Below are positions 1 through 8,038 of a stretch of 22,979 nucleotides of DNA, piece by piece. Every line of letters starts with the position of its first letter. The stretch's first letter is position 1. The notes beneath the pieces are model-generated. The model saw only the letters and a program-made list of their open reading frames with translations. It did not search any database and had not been told where the DNA came from. Source of the stretch: JBCDBY01 sp039182715 (lineage in GTDB: Bacteria > Planctomycetota > PLA2); contig JBCDBY010000029.1 of the NCBI GenBank assembly GCA_039182715.1, positions 1-22,979 on the forward strand, written 5' to 3'. Both the position numbers and the translations under genes were made by a program.

Positions 1-80
1 CCACCACCGCCGCCGCAAGCGGGCAACACCAGTGCGAGCACCATCCAGAGCCCGACGCCTGCCAAACGTCCGTATCTCAT
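1..80 (-). CDS. Lipoprotein, N-terminal fragment, paralog of the downstream DUF1800 protein (cut by window edge)
   Basis: Reading from an ATG at 80 toward position 1 gives a basic N-terminus, a hydrophobic stretch, the lipobox LPAC and the start of a glycine run. This is a lipoprotein signal with a flexible linker. It matches the beginning of the DUF1800 gene that starts at 2510: both share the pattern VGLWxVLALxLPACGGGG. The DNA just upstream is also alike, with CGGAG before both ATGs and a shared ATCTCCGTCCG block on the plus strand. Only about 26 codons are visible. The paralogy says it is probably another IPT/TIG plus DUF1800 lipoprotein, but the rest lies outside the window. Confidence 0.75.
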   Translation of the reverse strand, partial: MRYGRLAGVGLWMVLALVLPACGGGG

Positions 81-160
81 GGGCATCTCCGTCCGTCGGC
101 GCCAAGGACCAATTCTCGCGCCGTACATGGTTTTCTAGCCACACCGTACCCCCTACGGGA

Positions 161-184
161 CCGGAGGGGGATCAGCCCCCCCGG
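161..184. other. GC-rich hairpin between the two lipoprotein genes
   Basis: CCGGAGGGGG, a five-base ATCAG loop and a CCCCC-CCGG arm can pair as 5 + 4 base pairs around one bulged A. It sits in the 201-bp gap between the DUF1800 stop (282) and the next lipoprotein start (80). No T-run follows on either strand, so it is not a textbook intrinsic terminator. A nearby CCCCCT at 149-154 could pair with the same G-run instead. I see no clear promoter in this gap. Confidence 0.3.
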
Positions 185-281
185 ACGACCCGATATCTTT
201 GTCGCACCGTCTCGAATGCGGACGCATCGGGCGCAATCGGCGGGATTCGAAATGGCCTGCACGAAAACGGTCGGTCGCTCC

Positions 282-2510
282 TCAGTTCTGGTGCGCGTCG
301 TGGTATTGCGCGATCAGGAAGAGCAGTCCGCGCGTCTTCATCTTCACGTGCTCCGGGTTGGTCTGGTCGTACGCGAACGGGACGGACTGCCCGCCCTGCT
401 CCTGCGTCGTCACGTATCCGATCATCCTGGTGCGGGCGTTGCCCGAGAGCTTCACGTCGAGGATCGTCGCGAGGTGATCGACCAGCTGGGTCGCGCTGCG
501 CTGTCCGGCGGGCGGCACGAGCGGCGCGATCTGCGTGTCGAAGTCGTCGAGCTGCTCGATCGCGAACGTGACGAAGTTCGCCCGCTCGAGCATCGCCTGC
601 GAGGAGAGCCACCCGGTACCCACCGGCCAACCGTTCACGTCGGGCGGCTGCAGCACCATCTGGTTGAGGTCGGACATGCCGTTCACGATGCGCGACGTGT
701 TGACCGCGGGGACCGGATGCAGGTCGACGTCCATGGTGCGCATGAACGAGAGCATGAACTCGACCGGATTGCGGATGTGGCTCTTGCGCGCGCGGCCGGA
801 GTACATCGCCTAGCTCTCGAGGATGGTCTCGAGCACGGGCTCGAGGTTCCAGCTGTTGCGGCGTAGCTCCTCGGCGAGCCCCTTCACGACGATGTCGTGC
901 GGGTTCTCGTAGAGGAAGTAGGCGGCGAGCTTGCGGCAGATGAACTCCGAGGCCTCGTCGGGCCGCTCGCGCAGCGTCAGGTCGACGACCCCCCCGTCGG
1001 TATCGCGCTCGTCGGTCGACTTCGAGGTGTCGTAGCCGTTCGTCGCCAGATCCCAGTAGAAGCCGCCGACGTCGTCGTAGCCGAACTTGCCCGTGACGCC
1101 GAAGATCGTCTTGTCCGTCTCGTCGTGGAGGAACGGCAGGTAGAGGATCTCGATGCGGCCGTCCGGGAACAGGTTGTCCGGCGTGTCGGTGGTGATCTGG
1201 CTGCGGAACCAGAGGAAGCCGGTCAGCGCGCGCGCCGCCTCCTGGATGTCCTCCTCCGTGTAGCCGACACCTTCGCCCAGCATGAAGAGCTCCCAGAGCT
1301 CGCGAGCGTAGTTCTCGTTCGGGTTGCCCTTGTGCGACTGGCGACCGTCGAGCCATTCGAGCATGGCGCGGTCCTTGCCGATCTCGACCAGCATGTCGCG
1401 CCAGTCGTAGGCGAGGCCGGGCCGGCCGTCGCCGGTGCTGTCCGCGCGCGCCAGCGAGAAGCGACGCAGCAGGTTCACGTGGTAGTAGAACCAGAACTGC
1501 GCGTCGCCCTGGAAGTTGACGTTGCTCGTCGCGAAGTGATCGTGCAGGAACCACGCGAGCCGCTCCTGGAACGGGTTCGGGTTCTTGAGCAGCATGTGCG
1601 ACCACCACTGGCGCGGCACGCGGTTGTTGTAGGGCGCGGCCGGCGGCGGCGTCACGCCCCAGAGCGGCAGCGCCTCCGCCTCGACCGCCTCGTCGTTGGT
1701 GAAGCGAAGCAGCTTGTCGACGGTCGTCGGCAGGCCATCCGCGACCGCCTGCTCGATGCGCACCGGCGTGGCGCCGAACGCCGCGCGCCGGAAAAGGTGC
1801 CGCGCGCGCGCTTCCGAGAAGGCGCCGGTCTCGCGTTCGAGCGAGAACTCCGCCGTGTAGGCGAGGCCGCGGGTGAACACCGTGACCAGACCCTCCGGAC
1901 CGGTCAAGACGACGTCGACGGCGATCTCGCCCGGCACCGCCGGCGCCCGGAAGCTCGCGGTCGTCTCGTCCGCAATGGCGACCGCGATGCTGACGCCGTT
2001 CACGCGCGCGGTCATGCCGGCGCGGAAGAAGTTGCCCTTGAGCTCGACGGTTTCCCCGCCGGCGATCGGCACCATGTCGCCGCCGGCGGTCGGACCGGTC
2101 CGAATCGCGAGCGAAACGACCTCGGGGGGCGCGATGAAGCGGATGCGGTCATCGAAGGTCGAGGAGGCACCGTCGGGGTTGGTGATCGTGATGTCGACCA
2201 CGCCCTCGCGGCGAGCAGGCGTACGCACGCGGATCTCCCCGGTGGCAACGCGGGTCACCGTGCCGGTCGCGCTCCCGAAGGAAACCGACAGCCCGTTGAC
2301 GAACCCGGTGCCGCGCAGGACGACCTCGTCCCCGCCCAGCGTCGTGGCGAACGGCGATTGCGGACCCTGGGGCTGCGTCGTGACTTCGAGGGACGTGAGA
2401 CGAATGCCGGCATCGCCTCCGCCGCCCCCACCCCCACCTCCGCCGCAGGCGGGAAGCAGAAGCGCGAGCACCGTCCAGAGCCCGACGTTCACCCAACGTC
2501 CTCGATGCAT
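282..2510 (-). CDS. DUF1800 family lipoprotein with IPT/TIG domains, interrupted by an in-frame TAG
   Basis: The ATG at 2510 has GGAG seven bases upstream and is preferred to an in-frame upstream start at 2552 because the signal peptide begins here. A lipoprotein signal ends at LPAC and is followed by a run of ten glycines. Two IPT/TIG-like beta domains follow (about residues 35-215), then a DUF1800 domain with typical segments such as RHLFRRAAFGATP, ERLAWFLHDHFATS, NENYARELWELFMLG and ARALTGF. At codon 567 the frame meets TAG (810-812). The same frame then continues for 175 codons with the conserved DUF1800 C-terminus (AMYSGRA, NPVEFM, PPDVNGWPVGTGW) to TGA at 282. DUF1800 proteins are common in planctomycetes, often beside DUF1501 genes, and their function is unknown. 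The gene is full length apart from the amber codon: it may be a recent nonsense mutation, a sequence error or readthrough. A standard caller would give two genes, 810-2510 and 282-806. Confidence 0.85.
810..812 (-). other. In-frame amber (TAG) codon inside the DUF1800 gene
   Basis: The minus strand reads ATC CTC GAG AGC TAG GCG ATG TAC TCC, giving ILES-stop-AMYS. The family shows a single variable residue here, between the serine and a following small/aromatic-Tyr-Ser pattern. One substitution from CAG, GAG, AAG, TGG, TCG or TTG would explain it. There is no frameshift: both sides stay in one frame and both are recognisably DUF1800. Confidence 0.85.
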
Positions 2511-2666
2511 ATGTGATCTCCGTCCGCCCGGCGCCGCGACCGCAGTGCGCACCGGAAAAAGGATTGCCCAAGCCCTCTTTATACGGGATTTCAGATGGCC
2601 GATCGGCCCGGCGGGCGGAATCCCTTACCGGCTCGTCCCGGATGCGGACGACGGTCGCGCGGGTTG

Positions 2667-3581
2667 CTATGCTTGGCGATCCGCGTGCGCCTGTAGCTCA
2701 ATGGTAGAGCGCCAGCTTCCCAAGCTGGACACGTGGGTTCGATTCCCATCAGGCGCTCCAACCCCGGGCTCGCCTTGTGCGGGCCCGTGTTCTTCCCATT
2801 GCTGCACGGGAAGGGGCAGACGCAAGGAGGCGCGCGTGCCCTCCCCGGGGGCCGACTCGAGGAGCAGTTGCCCTCCGGTCGCCTCCGCGATCGCCGAGGC
2901 GATGGCGTAGCTGACACCGGTGCTGCGCACCGCCCCGTCGTCGAACGGACGCAGAGCACTGCGCTGCTGGTTCTCATCCATGCCGGGTCCGTCGTCCGCC
3001 ACGCAGAACAGCAGCGCGCCGTCGAGCGTCCCGACCGCCAGCGTGACGTCCTGCGCGCCGGAGCGCAGGGCCGCGCCCAGCAGGTGCCGCAGCGCCTTGC
3101 GCAGCAGGAAAGCGTTGGTCTGGATAGGCGGCACCGCGTCATACTCGCGATGCAGCGCGACGGCCCGCTCGGCCGCCTCCGGCGCGGCGAAGCGCAGCGT
3201 CTCATCGGCGACGCGGAGCGGATCGACGGCGCGCAGGTCGCCGCGGCGTGACGGGGCGAAGGCGCGATGGCGTTCGACCACCGCGGCGATGCGGCGCGCC
3301 TGGCGCTCGATGGTGGCGATGCGCTCGGGCCCCGTGTCGCGCCGGCGGCCGAGCTCGCACTGGCCCAGCAGGACGGTGAGCGGCGAGATGATCATCTCGC
3401 ACAGTTCGCTGGTCAGCAGGCCGATGGCGGCGAGCGCCTCCTGCTGCTCGAGCGGTTCATCGCGCCGCGCGAGCTCCTCACGCAGCCGCTCGGCCTCCTC
3501 TTCGGCGGCGCGCGTGCGGCTCAGCGCGATGCCGACCACGAGCAGCGCCGTGCCGAGGAGGAAGAAGTCGAACACCAGCAC
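2667..3581 (-). CDS. Histidine-kinase-like ATPase lacking the phospho-acceptor histidine
   Basis: The likely start is GTG at 3581, six bases after the stop of the HEAT-repeat gene, so the two are probably co-transcribed. One N-terminal membrane segment (residues 3-20) leads into a coiled coil (about 22-52). Where a kinase has its H-box (AHEIxNPL type), this protein has SELCEMIISPLT: no histidine, with Cys61 near the expected place. A GHKL ATPase domain follows, with an N-box-like segment (LLRKALRHLLGAAL), G1 box (VADDGPGMD) and a C-terminal block (GEGTRASLRLPLP). It may be a pseudokinase or a regulatory ATPase. The last ~45 codons (after LPLPVQQW) run antisense through the tRNA terminator and tRNA-Gly to a TAG at 2667. 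That tail (PDGNRTHVSSLGSW) is the well-known antisense-tRNA peptide, so the native C-terminus is uncertain. Confidence 0.75.
   Translation of the reverse strand: MLVFDFFLLGTALLVVGIALSRTRAAEEEAERLREELARRDEPLEQQEALAAIGLLTSELCEMIISPLTVLLGQCELGRRRDTGPERIATIERQARRIAAVVERHRAFAPSRRGDLRAVDPLRVADETLRFAAPEAAERAVALHREYDAVPPIQTNAFLLRKALRHLLGAALRSGAQDVTLAVGTLDGALLFCVADDGPGMDENQQRSALRPFDDGAVRSTGVSYAIASAIAEATGGQLLLESAPGEGTRASLRLPLPVQQWEEHGPAQGEPGVGAPDGNRTHVSSLGSWRSTIELQAHADRQA
2687..2760 (+). tRNA. tRNA-Gly (anticodon CCC)
   Basis: The 74 bases fold as a complete cloverleaf: acceptor GCGCCTG with CAGGCGC, D arm GCTC/GAGC around AATGGTA, anticodon arm CCAGC/GCTGG around TTCCCAA (anticodon CCC, reading GGG), T arm with loop TTCGATT, discriminator T and an encoded CCA. 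U73 is usual for bacterial tRNA-Gly. It is transcribed opposite to the neighbouring genes and followed by its own terminator. A minus-strand reading frame runs through it antisense. Confidence 0.97.
2765..2794 (+). terminator. Intrinsic terminator of tRNA-Gly
   Basis: CGGGCTCGC pairs with GCGGGCCCG over nine base pairs (one G-U) around a CTTGT loop, followed by TGTTCTT. It begins four bases after the CCA end of the tRNA, as expected for a single-tRNA transcript. No T-run follows on the minus strand, so it should act only in the plus direction. Confidence 0.75.
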
Positions 3582-3587
3582 GTCGCG

Positions 3588-4736
3588 TTACGTCCCGCGC
3601 GGCAGCTTGCACTCTTCGCTGACCACCCAGCGCGCCCAGTCGGTCCCCGCCGGCAGCGACAGGTTGCGGCCGAGCTCGCCCCGCGCCAGCGCGCCGAGCG
3701 GCCCGTCGAGCACCTCGACGAGGATCTCCACGGCGACCTTCACGCGCAGGCGCGCCAACGCGCGCACGGCCGCCTCGGCGACCGCCTTGTCCTCGTCCCT
3801 CAGCAGCGTCCCGAGATCGCGCGCCAGCGCGCCGCGCGAGAGCTTGAGGTAGCCCAGCGAGCCGGCGGCGGCCGCACGCACGGCCGACGGCTCGCGACGG
3901 CTGCGCGCCAGCGACCAGAGCGGCGCGCGCGCCGACTCCACGCCGGCACGTCCCATGAAGTCCGCCACGTTCTGGCGACGCAGCGGGTCGGGATCGCTCA
4001 GCGCCATCAGCGAGACGTAGCGCGAGAGGTCGGCGTGCTTCCAGCCGCGCGTCGCGTGCTGGATCGCCTCGCGGTCGCGCGCCGTGCAGCGCCGGTCGCG
4101 CTTGAGCAGCAGCAGCAGCCGCGCGGCCGCCTCGCCCTCGAAGCTCTGCATCGCGGTGGCCAGCGTGGCGCACTGCATGACGCCGTCCTTCTCCGCCTCC
4201 CACTCCGGATCATCCATGAGTTCGCGCGCCATCTCGACGGTCGTCGGACCGGCAATCCGTCCCAGCGCGCGCACGGCGAGGAAGCGTTCCTCGACCGAGC
4301 CCTGGCGGAAGAGTCGTTCGAGCCACGCGTGCTCGCTCTCGCGCACCGCCCACTGGATCAGGAAGTCGCGCGCGAGGCGGCGCTGCGACCGATCGCTGGT
4401 CATGAGCTCCCGGAACAGGCGGACGACGCGCGGGTTCTCGCGCTGCTCCTTCGCGAGGAACCGGAGGATGCGGCGCTGCAGGTCCTCGTCGCCCGAGTCG
4501 CGCATGCGGGCGATCGCCCAGTCGGACGCGGACCTGGTCTGCAGGCGCAGGGCATCGCGGAGGATCTCGTACCGCGCCTCGCGCCGGTCGGAGATCAGCC
4601 GGTGGTCCTCGGCCACGCCTCGGTAGCGCGTTTGCAGCTCGTTGAGCTTGCGCGCCGCCTCCTTCGCCGCGTTGGACGGCAAAACGACGGCGCAAAGCAG
4701 CGGCACCAGGAGGAGGGAGCGCACGAATTCCCGCAT
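3588..4736 (-). CDS. Secreted HEAT-repeat protein
   Basis: An open frame extends upstream, but the ATG at 4736 is the credible start because it opens directly into a signal peptide (MREFVRSLLLVPLLCAVVLP, then SNAA). The mature 382-residue product is alpha-helical with repeated HEAT/armadillo-like units, for example EERFLAVRALGRIAG, SAVRAAAAGSLGYLKL and KAVAEAAVRALARLRVKVA. HEAT repeats are protein-binding scaffolds; no catalytic motif is visible. It probably acts outside the cytoplasmic membrane. It is the first gene of a two-gene unit with the kinase-like protein, six bases apart. It is divergent from the secreted TPR protein, with a palindrome in the shared intergenic region. Confidence 0.8.
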   Translation of the reverse strand: MREFVRSLLLVPLLCAVVLPSNAAKEAARKLNELQTRYRGVAEDHRLISDRREARYEILRDALRLQTRSASDWAIARMRDSGDEDLQRRILRFLAKEQRENPRVVRLFRELMTSDRSQRRLARDFLIQWAVRESEHAWLERLFRQGSVEERFLAVRALGRIAGPTTVEMARELMDDPEWEAEKDGVMQCATLATAMQSFEGEAAARLLLLLKRDRRCTARDREAIQHATRGWKHADLSRYVSLMALSDPDPLRRQNVADFMGRAGVESARAPLWSLARSRREPSAVRAAAAGSLGYLKLSRGALARDLGTLLRDEDKAVAEAAVRALARLRVKVAVEILVEVLDGPLGALARGELGRNLSLPAGTDWARWVVSEECKLPRGT

Positions 4737-4794
4737 ACCTCGCCCTTTTCGGCGTTTCGGGACGTTCCGCTGGAGTCGCCCTCTGTTTCCTTTC

Positions 4795-4812
4795 GGTGAC
4801 ACCGGCGTCACC
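4795..4812. promoter_or_regulatory. 18-bp near-perfect palindrome in a divergent intergenic region
   Basis: GGTGACACCGGCGTCACC is symmetric at 16 of 18 positions. It lies between the divergent HEAT-repeat (start 4736) and TPR (start 4909) genes, 58 and 96 bases from their starts. Size and place suit a dimeric repressor or activator site. No regulator is identified, and I see no convincing -35/-10 pair; TATGGT at about 4856 is a weak -10 candidate for the TPR gene. Confidence 0.35.
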
Positions 4813-4908
4813 CGGAGGACCGGAAATCCCGCGTCCCGGGCGGAATCCCGGCCGGTATGGTTGATGCATGTGCCCGGCGGTGTTTGAATCGCCTGCTTCG
4901 GAGAACCC

Positions 4909-6495
4909 ATGAACCTCGCCCAATCACTCATTCTGCTCTCTCTTCTGTGCGCGCCGGCGCTCGCCCAGGACGAACTCCCCGCCGCCGTGCGCAAGGCCAA
5001 GAAGGCCGCCGAGGCGAAGCCGACCGACGCGAACGCGCAGCTTGCGCTGGCCGACGCGTGGGTTGCCGCCGACGAGCCGGAGGAAGCGTGGACGCTGCTC
5101 GAGAACAAGCTCGACGAGATCAAGGACGATGCGCGTCTCGACACGCGCCTCGGCGACGTGTTCATCATCCTCGCGCGCAAGGAGCAGGCGGGCGGCGGTG
5201 ACGGCACCACCATCCGCAACTTCTTCATGGACGCGGGGCGCATGTACGAGGAGGCGCTGAAGAAGGACGCCAAGTCGGCCGACGCGATGTTCGGCCGCGC
5301 GTTCATCGCGCACCAGCTGGGCGAGAAGGACAAGGCGCAGAAGGCGATCGGCGACACGCTCGCGCTCGACAAGGACTACGCCCGGGCGCACGCCCTGCGT
5401 GCCGAGATCTTCTACTTCTCGAGCAAGTTCGCGGACGCCGCGAACAACTACGAGATCGCGCTCAAGCTCGACACGAGCAACGCGGTCGACTTCGTGCGGC
5501 TCGGCCACAGCTACATGGGCATCAAGAAGCCCGAGAAGGCGCGCGAGGCGTACATCGCCGTGCTCAAGCACCACCCCGACTACAACGCGTCGATCCGCAG
5601 CGGACTGATCAATCAGCTCGCGCAGCGCGACACCAAGCGCGCCACGCCCTTCCTCAAGCAGGCCACCGAGGAGGCGCCCAAGTCGCCGGCCGCGTGGTTC
5701 TACTACGGCTACTCGCTCGAACTGAACGAGATGTTCGACAAGGCGCTGGGCGCGTACAAGCGTGCGCTGGCGCTCCGTCCCAAGAACGCGCAGTACCTCT
5801 ACTACGTCGGCTGGATGCACGAGAAGAAGAACGACGGCCGGTCGGCGATGAAGTTCTACAAGCAGGCGCTCGAGCAGAACGCGAACTACCGCGCACCGGC
5901 GCAGCGCTACTACCGGCTGGCCTACTCCTACGCGTCGAGCGACTGGAACCAGTTCGCGAAGCTGATGGAGGAGCTGATCAAGCTCACGCCGAACGACGCG
6001 AACATGAAGAACGACTTCGCGCTGCTCATGCGCAACCGCGCGGAGAGCACCGGCCAGCACAAGAGCCCCAACCCGCCCGCCGAGGTGCGCGCGCTCATCA
6101 AGCGCTCCGGCGAGGTGTATGAAATGGCCGCCAAGCTTTCGCCCAACGTGGCGCAGATCCAGAGCGACACCGGCCTGCTCTTCGAGTTCTACCCCTGCAA
6201 CTACGACCCGGAGAAGGCCGAGGCCTACTTCGTGCGATCGCTTGAGGTGAGCGACTACACCTATCGCGACGCGTGGTCCGGCATCCTGCGCCTCTGCCGC
6301 CGCACCAAGAACTGGGAGGTACTGAAGGACATGGCGGAGGGCGTACTCGGTTCGCTCGATGACAGCGGCCGCAACCCGGTCGCGCCGGTCGGCGGCAGCG
6401 CGCCGCGCGAGCTCCCGCAGTTCCGCGCCGCGATGATCGCGTCGGCGAAAAACGCACTCGCGCTGGCCGAGAAGGGGCTCGCCGAAAAGAAGTAG
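4909..6495 (+). CDS. Secreted tetratricopeptide-repeat (TPR) protein
   Basis: The ATG at 4909 has a GGAG about six bases upstream and opens a signal peptide ending at APALAQ. The 528-residue protein is built of TPR-like helical pairs, for example DAMFGRAFIAHQLGEKDKAQ, AHALRAEIFYFSSKFADAAN, AAWFYYGYSLELNEMFDKAL and YLYYVGWMHEKKNDGRSAMK. The last third is less regular and contains a YPCNYDPEKAEAYF segment. TPR proteins act as protein-interaction scaffolds; nothing shows an enzymatic role. It converges on the AI-2E-family gene with only six bases between the two stop codons and no room for a separate terminator. Confidence 0.88.
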   Translation: MNLAQSLILLSLLCAPALAQDELPAAVRKAKKAAEAKPTDANAQLALADAWVAADEPEEAWTLLENKLDEIKDDARLDTRLGDVFIILARKEQAGGGDGTTIRNFFMDAGRMYEEALKKDAKSADAMFGRAFIAHQLGEKDKAQKAIGDTLALDKDYARAHALRAEIFYFSSKFADAANNYEIALKLDTSNAVDFVRLGHSYMGIKKPEKAREAYIAVLKHHPDYNASIRSGLINQLAQRDTKRATPFLKQATEEAPKSPAAWFYYGYSLELNEMFDKALGAYKRALALRPKNAQYLYYVGWMHEKKNDGRSAMKFYKQALEQNANYRAPAQRYYRLAYSYASSDWNQFAKLMEELIKLTPNDANMKNDFALLMRNRAESTGQHKSPNPPAEVRALIKRSGEVYEMAAKLSPNVAQIQSDTGLLFEFYPCNYDPEKAEAYFVRSLEVSDYTYRDAWSGILRLCRRTKNWEVLKDMAEGVLGSLDDSGRNPVAPVGGSAPRELPQFRAAMIASAKNALALAEKGLAEKK

Positions 6496-6501
6496 CCCGG
6501 G

Positions 6502-7539
6502 TCAGGTCCGGCCCGCGAACTCGCGCCGGAACAGGGTCATGGTCGCCGTCACGCAGGCGACCACGACCGGCCCGAGCACGATGCCCTTGAAGCCGAAGAG
6601 CATGATCGCGCCGAGGATGCCGAAGAAGAGCAGCATCGAGTGCGCCTTCATCTGCTTGCCGACGAAGATGGGGCGCAGCACGTTGTCTGCCGTGCCGATC
6701 ACGATCGCGCCGTAGAGCGCGAGGACGAAGGCCTTCCAGGGTTCGTCCTGCCAGAGCAGGAAGAGCGCGATCGGCCCCCAGACGATGGCGGTGCCGACGA
6801 GGGGAATGAGGCTGGCGAGCGCGATCACCGCGCCCCAGAAGACCGGCCCGCGCACGTCGAGGATCGCGAGAATGGCGGCGCCCAGCGCGCCCTGCACAAG
6901 CGCCGTCAGCAGGCCGCCGCGCACCGAGGCGTTGACCGCGTCGCGCAGCGCGCCGATGACCAGGTTGCGGTCGTCCTCGTCGAGCGGCAGCAGCTCGCGG
7001 ACCACCTGCACCGCGTGCTCGCCGTCGCGATAGAAGTAGAAGAGCGCGATCACCATGAAGAAGACACCGGCGATCGTCGCCAGGATGGCGGTCGCGGTGT
7101 CGCGCGCCAGCGTGATCGCCATGCGGCTCGGGCCGCGCAGCTGGTCGAGCGAGATCTCCTCACGGAAGTTCTCCGTCAGCCACGCGTCGACGCGGTTGGG
7201 GATCGTCCCTTCCTGCTTTACCTGGGTCCGCACGACGTCGCGGATCTCGACCCAGCCCTCGGTGAAGAACTCGCGCCCCTCCACCACGAACCGCGGCGCC
7301 ATGAGCGCGAACGGCAGAATGAGACCGAGCACGACGGCGGCGGTCATCAGACCCGCGGCGAGCGTCGGACGGTCGCCGAGCTTCCGGCAGAGCGCCTGGT
7401 GGATAGGATGGGTCGCCGTCACCAGCACCGCGCCCCCCCGTAGCGACCCCAGAAACGGCGAGACGATGGCGATGGTGAGGACGACCAGCGCCAGTAGCAC
7501 GATCGACAGAAGGATTGCCTTGAATACGCCCCGATCCAT
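6502..7539 (-). CDS. AI-2E family transporter (YdiK/PerM-like permease)
   Basis: This 345-residue polytopic membrane protein has the family layout: two N-terminal helices, a third after LGDRPTLAAGL, an amphipathic loop region (about 85-140, EGREFFTEGW...), and a C-terminal bundle. The C-terminal part includes the family signature region PLVGTAIVWGPIALFLL and a conserved DNVLRPIFVGKQMKAH segment, followed by FGFKGIVLGPVV. Members have been assigned to export of small molecules or to Na+/H+ antiport; the substrate here cannot be told. The ATG at 7539 is the only plausible start, and it overlaps the start region of the divergent methyltransferase gene by 20 bases. Confidence 0.9.
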   Translation of the reverse strand: MDRGVFKAILLSIVLLALVVLTIAIVSPFLGSLRGGAVLVTATHPIHQALCRKLGDRPTLAAGLMTAAVVLGLILPFALMAPRFVVEGREFFTEGWVEIRDVVRTQVKQEGTIPNRVDAWLTENFREEISLDQLRGPSRMAITLARDTATAILATIAGVFFMVIALFYFYRDGEHAVQVVRELLPLDEDDRNLVIGALRDAVNASVRGGLLTALVQGALGAAILAILDVRGPVFWGAVIALASLIPLVGTAIVWGPIALFLLWQDEPWKAFVLALYGAIVIGTADNVLRPIFVGKQMKAHSMLLFFGILGAIMLFGFKGIVLGPVVVACVTATMTLFRREFAGRT

Positions 7540-8038
7540 CCGAGACCGCGAATCCTACCCCGCGCAACGGGGCGTCGTCGACTCGCCCCTCGGCCCGATC
7601 GCGTTCGCAACCGACGACGAGAGCGTGATCGGCATCTGGCTCGGTCGGGCACAGAAGCCCGATGCGCGCCTGAAGGGCATCGCGCGGGATGCGCGCGATC
7701 AGCTACGCGAGTACCTCAAGGGCAAGCGTCGCGTCTTCGACCTTCCGCTCGCGTTCGACCTCGCGCCGTTCACCGCGCGCGTGCTGGCGGAAGTCGAGGG
7801 CATTCCGTGGGGCGAGACCAAAAGCTATGGCGAAGTCGCCAAGCTGGTCGGCTCCCCCGGCGCCGCGCGCGCCGTCGGCCAGGCGATGGGCAAGAACCCG
7901 ATCCCGATCGTGATCCCGTGCCATCGCGTGGTCGCGGCGCAGCGGAAGATCGGCGGCTTCACCGGCGGGATGCAGTGGAAGGAGTATCTGCTGCATCAGG
8001 AAGGCTGGCAGAGTTCAGGTTCGACGTTCGACGTTTGA
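7520..8038 (+). CDS. ogt: Methylated-DNA--[protein]-cysteine S-methyltransferase
   Basis: The enzyme transfers alkyl groups from O6-alkylguanine in DNA to its own cysteine. The motif IPCHRVVA places the acceptor Cys at residue 134, with helix-turn-helix segments YGEVAKLVG and ARAVGQAMGKNP before it and GGFTGGMQWKEYLL after. The N-terminal subdomain starts at about VVDSPLGPIAF. No ATG or GTG lies upstream of that domain in frame. TTG at 7520, preceded by AGAAGGA, is the best start and gives 172 residues, normal for the family; ATC at 7538 is the only other near choice. The 5' end overlaps the divergent permease gene. The last codons (STFDV-stop) come from an ACGT heptamer repeat. Confidence 0.88.
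   Translation: MNTPRSIRDRESYPAQRGVVDSPLGPIAFATDDESVIGIWLGRAQKPDARLKGIARDARDQLREYLKGKRRVFDLPLAFDLAPFTARVLAEVEGIPWGETKSYGEVAKLVGSPGAARAVGQAMGKNPIPIVIPCHRVVAAQRKIGGFTGGMQWKEYLLHQEGWQSSGSTFDV

Noticed and set aside
282..284. Terminal TGA of the DUF1800 gene as another selenocysteine codon
   Set aside because: The family domain is complete at this point, no homologous sequence follows and I see no hairpin at the right distance.
810..812. TAG read as pyrrolysine
   Set aside because: No pyl genes are in the window, DUF1800 is not a known pyrrolysine family, and a single-base nonsense change or sequence error explains it more simply.
897..2516. 539-codon plus-strand frame opposite the DUF1800 gene
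   Set aside because: The minus-strand reading has clear DUF1800 and IPT/TIG motifs and a lipoprotein signal; the plus frame has only shadow composition.
2667..2760. Conserved C-terminal domain in the kinase-like protein
   Set aside because: The GNRTHVSSLGSW segment is the translation of the antisense strand of tRNA-Gly, a known annotation artefact, not a protein domain.
3588..5372. 594-residue form of the HEAT-repeat protein
   Set aside because: The extra N-terminal part is antisense to the TPR gene and crosses the intergenic region; the signal peptide marks the real start at 4736.
7055..7519. Long N-terminal extension of the methyltransferase
   Set aside because: It is antisense to the permease gene and Ser/Arg-rich without homology; the enzyme's own domain begins at about 7566.
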